Shown: piece by piece, positions 45,310 to 57,123 of the stretch
Layout: every line of letters begins with the position of its first letter
Position numbering within the stretch: position 1 is the stretch's first letter
Assembly: GCA_959347315.1 (NCBI GenBank)
Contig: OY365822.1
Coordinates: 9,328,149-9,392,148 of the forward strand
Source of the DNA: Bimastos eiseni
Lineage: Eukaryota; Annelida; Clitellata; Crassiclitellata; Lumbricidae
Length of the DNA: 64,000 nt
Direction: 5' to 3'
Position numbers and translations under genes: made by a program
Notes under the pieces: model-generated
Databases searched by the model: none
What the model was told of the DNA's origin: nothing
The model's input: the letters and a program-made list of their open reading frames with translations, nothing else

Positions 45310-46434
45310 GTATCGCATTAAAGCAACACAAAGCGAGCTACTGACAGCTTTAACTGACAGCCAAATGACGAATAGAAACAATGAGGCCTCTGCTTGTAGA
45401 CTTATCAATTAACATGTCAAAGTAGTCTGTATAATAATCAAGCTTCATTAGCGTAGTGCGTGTTTATTTCAATATATAAATAATTATAGTGTACCCATAT
45501 GGCGGTTGATACTTGATAATTATTTACAATATATATATATATAGATATATGTACGTGTGCATTTTATTGTTGCACTAGATTTAATGTAATTTTAAACTAA
45601 ATTGCGGTTTTGACATCTTGTTCTTCTCATTAAACGAAAATCGAATTGAATATTAAACTAATTAAATGGCGAAAAAGGTAACTGTCATTAGTCCATTACC
45701 AGATCCAAGCAAATCTACTGGCTAAAATTTCCTGAGCGAATCAACTTCTATAGGCCTATACATGTATGTCCAATCGCTATCGTACAACTCCACACACTTT
45801 CCTGACCCGCATATATATATATTTATTTATATATAGCTATATATATACATACATATATATATATCTTTGTGGATTAATCACCATCAAGCAAACCAACTCT
45901 ACCCGATCATCTTCCTGTTTAAGTAGACCCCTTCTCCGGTAATCATAATTCTAAAATTTTCCAGCCGAACCATATCCCACAATTACTGTCTCACGCCTTT
46001 ACAACGATATCCATGCTGAATTCCGCGAATGTTCGTTTCCTCCTTCATCACTGCCTGTCACCCACCACCATCTGCCTCAGGCTCATCTAAGATACCCTGA
46101 CTCATCCAATCCTCCACCTTTCCACTCTCGCTCTAAACGACGCCAGTCCTAACAGCTACTCTTCCTTACTCACCCCAACTCTACTCCTCTGGTCACCGGA
46201 CCTTGACCTCCTTCTGACAACCCCTCTGATTCGACACAGTGTTCGTAAATAAGCGGGTGTGTTGAGCTTGGCTTTGAAGCGGCGCTTTAGATGTTTGGGG
46301 ATTACCATAATACGAACATTAAAGTCACGAGGACAAGTGAATTAAATTAATTGATATTTGGTCATTATATAGTAGGCCTACATGGACGATACCTGAGCAT
46401 CTTCAATATCTTTACAGCTCTGAGAACTGGTCTT

Positions 46435-46608
46435 CAGGGCCGTACCTAGCTATATAATTGCGCCCTGTGCGTAGCATCAATTTGGCGCCCCCACATTTTG
46501 AAAATACTGCATTCTATGGAATAATAAGTTAGTCCATCCTGAAACTTGCGCCCTTTCCACATTTGCGCCCTGGGCCTAGGCCCCGCTGGCCCCCTCGGTA
46601 CGGCCCTG
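46435..46608. mobile_element. hAT-like MITE, 174 bp
   Basis: Termini CAGGGCCGTACC and GGTACGGCCCTG are perfect 12-bp inverted repeats. The flanking octamers CTGGTCTT and CTTGACTT agree at six of eight positions, a worn target-site duplication. Confidence 0.8.
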
Positions 46609-48005
46609 CTTGACTTAATAATTATTCTTCATCTTCTCCCTCTACTCCTTCATTTTCTTCTCTGTCAAAAGATGCAATTTCTCCGTACAACCGAGTTTAT
46701 CATTTTGTGATTTTTGTCATATGGTATAGACATATTAATCCAGTTTCCTCGCAATCATGTTTGTGTTACAACGTCGAATTTGACTGTAATTAGTAGTAAA
46801 CGCTTTGTTGCATCGAAATGTATTTTGCTTCATAGCGATCGATATTTTGCAGTTTTGCTAATGCATTCATACGTCATCTGGCAAAACACGAATCGCGCGC
46901 ATCACTGTCCAACCCGACCCAGCTAAAACTCTACCCAATGCAGATGGCAGCATTCATTAGCCTTGTACATCAGGTACATCACAATCCAAAAACGTCAAAC
47001 CGAGCAGGCAATGACCACGATTAACGTTAACTGTTTGGGGATGTCTTATAATCCGACCCATAATTAAGTTGGAGCCGCATGATAACGCACATTATTTTTT
47101 TCAACATGATCATGAGCAGCTCAAATAATCAGATCAATTGGCGACTTTGAACATTATCTATACGATTCAATTCCAATTACTGCCAATCAACCCCAATTAC
47201 AGAATTACTGACTCCGCGCAGGAGCGGCGATCCGGGGAGGTCGAGAGGAGTCAGAGAACAAGTCCCCCTCAACTTTTACACGTGATACATTTGTCCCCAT
47301 ATCAACGCCTAAGATTAATAATTGATCACTTAAACAAAAAATAATGAATGTGAAAGAATAATTTGTTTGGATTTTTGGCAAAAAAGTGAAATGAGTCCAT
47401 AGTGCACAAAATGTTAATGAAATTCGTAAGCCGGCTAAAGTGCCATTAAGTTTTAAAAATTAATCATTTGGAACCTGGATTTGTAATGCATTGTTTTGCA
47501 CAAAATAGGTGTAGGCCTAATTTGTTCTCACCGTCTCACGACCTTTCTTACCCCTGTCATGATTGTCCTGGTGTCCTCCCCCTCCCACCTGCCAAACGAG
47601 ATCGTTGCCACTGTGCATACACACTAGTCATGGACTGTTTAAAGTGTATATGTCCAGGGTCGGACTAAGAAACAATTATACAGAGTGGAGCCTAGTGCAA
47701 TGACAATATGTATTGCTAACATCCGAAACCATTCACAACCCGCAATTATTATGCTTTCAAAAATATATAGGCCTATTTCATAGACCGACGAATCATAGTC
47801 ACGAGTGTTTTCATGTGGACGACGTAAGAATGACGCCTTTACGGACCATCGCTTCCTCCTGCAGCCGCGTGATGTAATCGATCATGTGACCTATGACGTC
47901 GTGTGGCCGTCTATATGCGACATCTGACGTCATATGCTGTCGTTAAAACACAAACGCAGGAACAAAAGTCATCGTCGTCATGATGATGAAGATAATATTA
48001 TTGAC

Positions 48006-48064
48006 GATGACGTTGACGATGATGGCATGATGATTATCATCATGCCATCATCGTCAACGTCATC
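48006..48064. repeat. Perfect 28-bp-arm palindrome
   Basis: The arm at 48006-48033 (GATGACGTTGACGATGATGG then CATGATGA) is followed by TTA and its exact reverse complement at 48037-48064. It lies in a CAT/GAT-rich tract 180 nt from the exon at 48247. Confidence 0.95.
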
Positions 48065-48246
48065 GACATCATCATCGGAATCATCATCATCACCATCATC
48101 ATCATCACCACCACCACCCCAACCACCACCCTAAACACCAACACCATCATCGTCGTCGTCATCATCATCATCATCATCATCATCGTCGTCGTCAAGAAAC
48201 TCGGCCCTATATATACCAAAAGCAATCCACCTCTCAGTTCGCTTAC

Positions 48247-48474
48247 CTGAAAAAGTTCCATGATATCGTGCTTGGACAGATATTTCTCCGCTCTTATCAA
48301 AGGATCTTCAGGTGATGGTTTCTTTACCTCAGAATCGCTTTGAACGCTAGATAGCGCCATTTCCGTTGGAATCGTCTCCTTATCTGGTCGTTTGGAGATG
48401 ACAGAGTTACTGCCACCTGCGGTTGGCAGTTCTTGGGCAATTTTGTTTGACAACAGTGAATCCAAAGCCGCCAT
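48247..48474 (-). CDS. First coding exon of a gene ending in a Dpy-30/RIIa-like helix
   Basis: The minus strand from ATG 48474 gives 76 codons starting MAALDSLLSNKIAQELPTAG. It ends EDPLIRAEKYLSKHDIMELF-Q just before a strong donor (CAG then gtaagc at 48246). YLxxHxIxELF resembles the start of the dimerisation/docking helix in RIIa/Dpy-30-type proteins, including small axonemal proteins such as EFCAB10-like and TEX55-like families. A ciliary role would follow but is inference. The middle is polar and low in complexity. A GTG four codons upstream is in frame, but ATG GCG GCT is the natural start. Downstream exons were not found. Confidence 0.65.
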
Positions 48475-48899
48475 TTCATCAACCACATGCTACAATCTCC
48501 CGTCAATTTACACCATGGCAATCGACGCCCTAAGCACTGTGCGCCGTAGGCCAGTCGTGATCCCTTAATTTGCATGTCGTTTATAATAATATTATGTAAA
48601 AATTGTAAGTGTTAATGTGACACTAACATTATCTTGAAGGCCAAAATGCGTAGTACACACTTAGCTAATTTGTCGAATCAGCTACAAATGTACAGATTGA
48701 AATCTTTTGCAATAATTCCTCTGGTCCATATTGGGGCAATCGGACCTATAATCGAACGAGATCCGCTTTAAATATATATTTTACCAGAAACTGTTTCTTA
48801 TCGTACAATTTGTATAATCTCATGTAATGACCTAAAAGAATTGATTTATGGACTCTGAGACAAAAAAGTATTTAGATTATAGCATTTTAAGGTTAAATT

Positions 48900-48990
48900 A
48901 TAGCGCTACATATTTTTGCCTTTGCTGCGCATGTGCGATGTTGTATAGCAACCGTTTCTAGGCACGCATTGCGCTGTTGATATCTGTAAG
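48900..48990. promoter_or_regulatory. Candidate bidirectional promoter
   Basis: TGCGCATGTGCG resembles an NRF1 site, and GTTGTATAGCAAC ten bases later resembles an RFX X-box (one mismatch to RYYNYY-N1-3-RRNRAC). They lie between the divergent starts at 48474 (minus) and 50035 (plus). A donor-like TCT|gtaagt follows at about 48986, possibly the end of a 5' UTR exon of the plus-strand gene. Confidence 0.4.
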
Positions 48991-49362
48991 TTGTTTTATA
49001 AAATTGTGATTCCGCGATAGTTGCTTACAGATTTTTTTAGAAAAAAGGTAAAAAACAACTGGTTTGAATTAATAATTAACTAGCTTTTCGGTGTTTCTGT
49101 CCAATGGTACAGTCTGTGATAAATTCTAGAATTGTTTATATAAGTAACAAAAAATAAACGAGTAAACATACGCATTTAATGCTTATTCCCCGTCACTTAT
49201 ACTTTGGACCGAGAGCGCCTATGAGTAGATTTCTTGAAGAGGCACTATGTTAAATTTCATTGATTGATTGACGGGAATCGGAGGATCGTAATCATAGCAA
49301 ACTGTCGGCAGAGTAGTGTTTTACAGAAAGCAGTTGTCAGTGTGTGACCATTTTACATGTTA

Positions 49363-49765
49363 TAAGGCTGTCAACGGGTACCCGACCGAAGCTGACTACC
49401 CGGGTATTGAAATCGGTTTTCGGATACCCGAAATATCGTAAAATGCGCGATTTTACCAGAACATATGCCAGAAATATTCCCTTGGTCATACTGACTGACT
49501 TTGCCCGGGCAATGAGAATCAGACTTCGAGTAACAACATTCTGTAAAAGTGTGCGATTTTATCCCAACACTTGCCAGAAATATTCTGTTATTCATATTGG
49601 CTGACTGCCCTGGCAATGAAATCGATTCTCGGGTGCCCGACATTCCGTAAAATTGCGCAATTTCCTACATTTCCTAACAAAATATCCGCATCGGGGCGGC
49701 CGGTTACCCAACCGCGCAGGTCGATGGGTACCCGGGTCGTCATTTCAACATTTTTGACAGCCTTA
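49363..49765. mobile_element. MITE with AAGGCTGTCAA termini
   Basis: It begins TAAGGCTGTCAACGGGTACC and ends TTTTTGACAGCCTTA, giving about 12-bp inverted termini; inside are two CGATTTTAYCAGAACAYWTG-like repeats. No convincing target-site duplication was seen. It sits between the two divergent genes. Confidence 0.75.
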
Positions 49766-50034
49766 GTTGTGACCCTCAGTTGAGGGTAGTTGATACAAGA
49801 ATATAACTATATTGAAATACCCTGTGGCTTCTTAGAACTTGAACGATTAATTATTTGAACTAACATTCGAATCACAAGAATAACTGCTTAATAATATTTT
49901 TCACATGATGTAACTTTAGATGAACTGCTTAATAATTTGTTGTATTTAGATATAATGTTTAATTCATTCCAAGTAATTTGAGTAACTTCAGGAAGTTGAC
50001 ACATACATTGCATCGTCTGGTGTAGATTTCCACG

Positions 50035-50472
50035 ATGCCATCTCACATGCCGACATACTACAGCTGGGCACAAGACCGTCCATGCACCACTAATGAGGTC
50101 TATGGCTACAGCTTGCGGAACTCCTCTACAAACAACCCACATCGAGCCCACTTCTCGACCAAAGATGCCTTTCCTGGTGGGGCGACCCGCAAATATCAAC
50201 AAACATCTACTTCACAAGCTGCCGCATTATCGCCCCCACAATGGAACAAGCAAACTGGAACTACGAAAGGAATCAACAGAGGATATGTTGCGGGGTATGT
50301 GCCAGTGACTAAGAAGGTCATCACAGGTAATCGACCCGGTGTTAACCTTGTCCAGACCGGGTCAGTTCCAGAGGCGTACGAGTACCCAAGTTCTGACACC
50401 AAGAATGTCTACCTTTGGCACACTCTGTCTGGAACCCTGGTCCACTGCAAGAACAGCAATGACTCTTCATAG
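50035..50472 (+). CDS. 145-residue uncharacterised protein, possibly axonemal
   Basis: A single open frame begins MPSHMPTYYSWAQDRPCTTN and ends LVHCKNSNDSS with TAG. An in-frame stop lies just upstream, and a good acceptor (taacttcag) at about 49992 suggests a 5' UTR intron. Codon use is balanced, unlike the repeat frames around it. The protein is rich in Tyr, Thr, Ser, Pro and Asn with no signal peptide or membrane segment. I do not recognise the family. Short Tyr/Pro-rich basic proteins of this kind are common among microtubule inner proteins, and the divergent neighbour hints the same way, but this is inference. Confidence 0.6.
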   Translation: MPSHMPTYYSWAQDRPCTTNEVYGYSLRNSSTNNPHRAHFSTKDAFPGGATRKYQQTSTSQAAALSPPQWNKQTGTTKGINRGYVAGYVPVTKKVITGNRPGVNLVQTGSVPEAYEYPSSDTKNVYLWHTLSGTLVHCKNSNDSS

Positions 50473-53400
50473 ACAGCTGTGATTTAACAGGGAGTTTTTA
50501 CGGACACAACTAGTGTACGCTTTGCACGTGGACCACTCGGATCCATAACCAGACCGCCTGCACTCTAAAACATAGTTTGGCCTGAATGTTTGAAGACAGG
50601 TATAGAATGTGTGGTAGTGCAGTGACATAAACTCGTTTTCGTCATATATAGCCAATGTTGTCTTCGAAGATACGACTTCAGTTGATAGTGACTGTAATTA
50701 AAATGGAATTGCCACGCATGCAACACTTTTGACAGGCTTCCAAAATAGGCTATAAAATAATTATAAGCATTGAAGCACACAGAAGCTCTACTTGGCCCAA
50801 ACGGTTTCTTTTTTTACTGAGCATTTGCAGCTGTTTGTCCTAATCTTTAGAACTATCTACCTACCAACTACTGCAGTGCCATTCAACTCAGCCTTTGATG
50901 CCATTTCGATCTTTGACGAATTGTTAAAGTCAGTTGGCCTCTCTAATAGTGGTTGATTTCCATCATCAAGGGGTGGGTGCTAACAAATAAAAACTGTCCA
51001 TTTCTGTAAGTTCTGTTGACTTTCGACAAATTTAACCTTATGGAGCTAATGTTCGAACATTTCGAGTTGAATTTGATGGTGTATCTTCAGTAAATATCTT
51101 GTTTGGTATGACACCAGCATCATAGAATATACAAACTATATTTCTTTGCTGATTTGATGCAAATAATTATGTGACCATTGAAAAGAAAATGGTTCACTAG
51201 TCACTTTATAATTGTGCCCTAAAATGAGCTCTTCCCTAACCCACGATAATTCACAACAATTATTGATGTTTAGCACTTAATTAATACAACCGTATCTTTG
51301 GCTCACAGTATTGTAAACGATATTACACCATGTGATGCATTAAGGCCAAAAATGGGAAATAATCAAGAAAATACAGATTTAGTTTTTATCTGAGATTTCC
51401 CGCTTAACAATATTCCTTTTTATAGAAGAGCATTAACAAAACATTTTTAGCATGATTTTCTGAAGGTAATAGTTTATAGATAATGTTAACAAGTCCATTC
51501 CTGCCAAGTGGTCCCTATTTTCGGTTGAGGGCTCGTTTACAAGTGTATGAAAAAAGTGTGCGTAGGCCACAGTGAATGTTTTTACTGCCATGTATTTTTG
51601 TCTCTAGGCATTCAAGCCACAATACCGCTTGCTTAGAATAGGTTATACATCTAAGAGAGCATGCAGTCAAGCATTATTTACAAGAAGGGCAACCACAGTC
51701 CATAAAAAATTTTCTACATGAGTAATATAAGCATTATATGTTAGTTTTAACGTAATAAACGCCTTGCATGGCTGCCAACAGTTAAATTGTACTCCTGTGA
51801 TAACTTGTCATCATTCGTTCATAATATAATTGTAATCATACTGCAGTTTGTCAGTTTAAAAATAAACAAAGATAATATAATTCTTAAATAATTTGTATAA
51901 CATAGGTGATAGTATTGTCAGAAGCTCTTTTAGGTTAAGGCAAATCATACGTAATGTATTTGATATGTAGGGCAGACTTATCTGTTTCCTCTACTGCAGC
52001 AGTGATTGCAGTAAGGTATCATAAAAACACCAGTTTCTTCTCTTCTAAGGCATTACATTGTACATTTACCTAAATAGATCTCCAAATTCAATCGTATGTA
52101 TACTACTATTTTTATTCATTCTTTTCAAGAGATCGTATAAACATTTGGTTGGATTGTGCTACGAAACTCTTAAATTTTGTACATGTCTACGTCATCAAAA
52201 GCATATAATCATGGCCAAATCTAATTGGTCGTAATGTAAACATTTCCAATCGCTTTCTTGTTTGACTTCATTGTTACATTGACAGTAGGTCTTTTACTAG
52301 TCTTTGTAATCGTAAACGTAATCGCGAATTTATATAGCACCACTTCAAGGGAATCTTATCAGAGGCACTCCCGACCTGACAACGCCAAACCATGATCGAA
52401 GAGAATGGCATTTAAACGTTTGCGGAAAGAAACAAAGAAAGACCAAGAGATTCATTACGGAGGTTGCTATGCAACCTATATTCCAGAAAGTGGTTGAATA
52501 TTTGCTTAGTTCTCAGGTGTTTGAGATGGAAGGAGTTTTTAATAACACATTGGGATGCAGCACTAAAAAATATCAAATTATCAGTTTTGCTGCCCAGTGT
52601 CATCTTGACTGAGATTAATAAACGTTTTCAATGCAGTGCAAACGTGACAATTGATCTCCAACAAGGCAAACAAATTTTTATGTGAAGTTTGTTCAGATAA
52701 TTGAAAATGAAACTTTGGATTAAATGGGATTTGTATTCTATTTTTGATAGACTTTTATGCAGTAGATATATTTAGATCACTTTGTGTAAAATGTTTATTG
52801 TTACCATATTCCTGAGTGACACTGTTCTTGCACTGTTTAAGTTTAGTAATAAACTGAATAAACTGAATATTATAAATACGAGACGTATATGTTAATAAAT
52901 ATAGTATTTTATTCATATACAAATAACACTTGTTATCAAACATACTGACATGATTCTCTAGCAATACACACAATTATTGTCGTACACATGCACAAAATTA
53001 CACATCTTGATAGATACCATCATGGTTTAGAAACAATTAAGTCTCATAAGCAACTGTTAACTGCAACTGTTTAGTGCTGGCATATGGAACTCGAGAAGTA
53101 TATCGGTATCAAGCGTGAAGCCTACAAAGTCTGCCACTGTTTGCACTCTGGCAGCGCCAGTCCCAAGCCAGGATAAAGGAAGAGGGCGATGCTAATTATT
53201 TTTGTTATCACACAGCATCGTTAAACTGAAAGTACTAATTCTACACATGTAAGCACAATTATATCAAAATACTTGAATTGTGCATTTTACTTAACTAACA
53301 AAAGGCTGCTTATAAATAACTGTCAAAATATGAAAAAAAATTCTAGCATACAATGGGGTGTTTGCATGGACAGGAGGTTGAGCTGGCACATAATATTAAA

Positions 53401-54621
53401 GAAATCAAGGGCACCAGAAATCTGACTATCTGTATTTTAGGAGACGTTGAATTCGCATTTTCTACAATTTCCACCAATGCAGCAGACCCTGTTGTCGACA
53501 ACAGTTTGCACAGCTTTTAATTCAGTTTGCCGAGATCTGAGATGTTTGCTGGTACAATTCAATCAATCAATCAATCAATTGATTGATCGATTGTTACAAT
53601 TCCCACGTGATACGAAAATTATTTAGCATTTGATTAACATACAGTACTGTGGCATACCAGTATGATGGTATCACACATAACACAGGAAAGATAAACCATA
53701 GAGGGGAATGGTTACAACCTATACATCCTCTTTATAAACACACTTTGCAGGAACTATCAACAAAATATACAGGGCTACAATCTCAACACAACATAAAACA
53801 ATATCAAGACATCATGGGGGAGTGACCTCCATTAACACAGCATAGGAAAATATCAGCAACATCGCGTTTGTACTGTTTTGGACATCACAAAAACATTCTA
53901 CAGGAACAAACTGCACAAGAATGTCACCAGGAAATGGAGCTCATCACAAACCATGGGGAAAATTGAAACAATACTAATACCGCATGGGAAACGTATATAC
54001 AAACTCTGGAAATAAATTGTAATGTATTGTATTACCATATTTCCATAGAGCCTCTCCCAGTACAACCTAATCAGAGGTGCTCTCAGTGCAAAAAGCCCCT
54101 CAGGAAAATAAAAGTCAAAGAGAGTCAGAGAGGGATCAACATTAACATTATATTATAATGATATTAACATGTGTAGCGCCTTTGAGAGGCTCGTAAAAGG
54201 CGTTATATAAATAGCCTGATACATACATTACACCTCAGATTAACAGCTTTGACCTACTCCTCTGAGTTGAAAAGACTATATTACTTCAGAAGCGGGCTGC
54301 CCGCATTTGTTGTAGGAAGAACAGCCACTTCCCACACTACATAAAATAATTCTACGATCTTCTGTCTTGAGACAACTTGAGCAAGTTAAAAAAACTTCTA
54401 TATCTGTTTACTACTGCACACTGCTCGATTTCTCTGTTTATGTTAGTTGTTTTTGGACCCACAACTGAATGGAATTCGATATGTAACATGTTACTATGCA
54501 ACTATCATCCCATCTAATAACCAATCATCAGTTGATGCTACTGAGCAATTGTGAGCACACGACTCACTTGCTCAAAGTCCCTGAACAGTAGCTGTCTCAA
54601 GGACTGAACCTGCACTCTCCG
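50473..54621. other. Long AT-rich flank, low in repeats
   Basis: Up to about 52300 the sequence is unique AT-rich DNA like a long 3' UTR of the 50035 gene. Afterwards come a family B copy at 53138-53235 and a (CAAT)n tract at 53560-53595. No further exon was seen. Confidence 0.45.
53138..53235 (-). repeat. Dispersed repeat family B, copy 4 (inverted)
   Basis: The plus strand reads CTGGCAGCGCCAGTCCCAAG, then GAGGGCGATGCTAATTA and ATCACACAGCATCGTTAAAC, the reverse complement of the family B core. Confidence 0.65.
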
Positions 54622-54762
54622 CAGAGGCGGCGATCTCGTTTGACAGGTGGGGGTGACACCCAATGACAGGGGTAGAAAATGTGGGGGAACACAAGTGTAA
54701 CGTGTCCCCTCTCTGCATAAGGTGGGGGGGGGGGTTTGTCCCCTTGACGATCACCACCTCTG
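54622..54762. mobile_element. hAT-like MITE, 141 bp
   Basis: Termini CAGAGGCGGCGATC and GATCACCACCTCTG pair with two mismatches. Flanking octamers ACTCTCCG and ACTCTACG differ at one position. The interior shares ATCTCGTTTGASAGGTGGGG with a copy at about 20710-20800. Confidence 0.82.
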
Positions 54763-57123
54763 ACTCTACGCACTACAAGGTGAGCGCATAAAACCTACAT
54801 ACGAGAATTATAAAAAACGTAGGTGAGTTCAAACACAATATTCAAAATGTAAATTAAATATGGGGATTATACAAAAGATTTATATGTACATCGGAACCAA
54901 CATATTCAACATAAAACCAACATCAATAAGGAAATAGAAACAAAATACGAATGAACGACAACATTCAATAAATATAGACACAGTCAACATATCAACTACA
55001 ATGGAAATTATTTAAATAACTTATGCGAATCTGAACAATATATTCAACCAAAAGCAACGAAAGGATAGTCTAAGCAAAATATAGGTAAATGTATACTTTG
55101 GCTGGGAAATGACAAACGAATGCAAACTGTAAACAAGTAAAATATAGCAAATGTGAAAGTATTGTCAAGTTGGTGATGTTATATAAAGCAATTTGATCAA
55201 CACAATGATAGTCCTCAGAAACTTGTAGTTGACGGAAACCACAGTTTCAGCTTACACATTTTAGCAATCGATTCAATTCAATCACTGGACTGTAACTTTC
55301 CTCAAAGGGAGTCAGAGCTCCAACCACAGAACAATACCTTTCCATGCAGATCCAACAATACAAATAACAGCAATTCCACACAAAAATTGTCTGCTTAAAC
55401 TATATGAAATTGGGACCGTTGGCTAAACAGTTTCGAATCACCCACTCTACAACCGATTTTTAAGCTTAGATAATCAAACTATGTGGAGATTCACATACTG
55501 TACATCATGATTTTCTGTGGTCTGGCAATGGGTTTCCGCTGCAACAGTCCTGCTTAGGGCTTTTCATTATGCTTATTGTGAGTTCAAGATTATCCTTTTC
55601 AGCCAGGGCTGGGTCGGGAGCGCTCCTGGGTAGTTACCTTGAAGGGACGCTATATAAATTTATGCAATTATGAATACCACGACAGATCATGCAGCTGCAG
55701 GTTCTGATGCTTCTTAACAACACTGAGAAAAGCTGTTGGTACTATGATGAACTGGATCTTGGTATCCATCCGTTGCAAGCTCAAGGGCTGGGTGCAGGAA
55801 ATGAGCAACTGCCTTACGTTCCCCTATGGGAGCTTTACTTTACAGACCACTCCAGCTGGTTCCCCTTTTGGTAGAGGAATCATCAGAAAATGTAAATGTC
55901 ATTAAACAATAGAAAGCAAACCAGCAACAAACAATCCTGTAGATTGAAGAGTCTCTGTTGCACATGAATCTTAAAATAAGTAAATTACTGTACTCTATGA
56001 TGATCACAGCTTACTTATACAGTCAGTATTTACTGATAACATTCAGATTAAACGAATTCACACTCCATAAAAATAATCTCCTCATGAATCTGATACCAAT
56101 TCGTCGATAAATCAAGTTACCCTGCTTTATGAACTACGGACCTCAGAGATTGTGTCCATTGATAGCACAATCCTTTTGGCTTAGCCACAGACCTAACATT
56201 CGTAATCACAAACGTAAACTAAAAAATTCAAATTGCCCCTCAAAAGTCAATTGCAGGGTCTTCTTAAAGCCCTCTTAATCCAGCATACATTTATGATTAA
56301 CCATCTTCTTCTCACAGATGCTAATTCACGAGCAGCTTAATTACTCACAGCTTATTCATGAGCAGCTTGATTACTCACAGCTCATTCATGAGCAGCTTGA
56401 TTACTCACAGCTGCGCATTCACGAGCAGCTTATCACAACCACAATCACAACCGCAATGACAACCACAACAACCTCACAACCGCAATCTAACAACCAGAAT
56501 GCTCCTAATCACTGAACAAGAACTGCTGCTTTCACACATTGAACTGGATCTTGAAACGCACAGAAAATAAAAAATGGTCTAACGGATTGAAACAAAAAAG
56601 AAGCACAAACACATGGAAAAGGAGCTTAAAAGAGAGACTCGTGGGTTCAGTCAACAAAAAAGAACAGAAGCTTCAATAAACAGCATCAAACCCATTAGAA
56701 ACCATTTCTAAGCCTAAAATTCGGCTTAGAAACGCAAAAAAAAATTACTTCTGTGGCCTAAAGTTATTTGTGTGTTTCTAAAAACGGCACTAACCCTAAC
56801 CTTGACCCTAATCGACCCTCATGATGCCTAATCAAACCCTAAATGACCCTCACAATGCATGATTACAAATTTGAGGTGTTTTTAACAGTGCGCAGGCGCC
56901 AATGGTAGCGCATGCGCAGAGGTCTTCACGCAAAAAATTTTGTACGGGTTCGGCCGCAGAAGTAAGTTTTTTTCTTGTTTTAGGGCCGAATTTTCGGCCA
57001 CAGAAGATTTATCCTACATGAAAAGGCCAAAAGTCACACCAGTGACTGGCTTGGCAGACAATTGAATAGTCAATGGAGGACTAATGAGATTGATCCTATG
57101 GTGCGTTGCTCCTTTTGGCTTCA
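54763..57123. other. Probable 3' UTR and flank of the RAPGEF4-like gene
   Basis: AT-rich, with no coding signal on the minus strand after the stop at 57124. An ORF at 55689-55874 (plus) has no supporting signal. A 33-bp repeat with GAGCAGCTTGATTACTCACA occurs at 56325-56420 and AACCCTAA-like phrases at 56790-56850. Confidence 0.45.

Larger units (their letters stand above)
45310..48246. other. Intergenic or intronic sequence, no exon recognised
   Basis: It holds AT microsatellites (45520-45560, 45815-45865), a family C repeat (46225-46315), a MITE (46435-46608) and a CAT/GAT tract with a palindrome (47960-48200). The later exons of the minus-strand gene at 48247 should lie here or further left, but I could not pick them out. 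Confidence 0.5.

Noticed and set aside
48040..48246. Continuation of the minus-strand exon into Met/Thr/Val repeats
   Set aside because: A strong GTAAGC donor ends the exon at 48247; the rest is microsatellite and palindrome.
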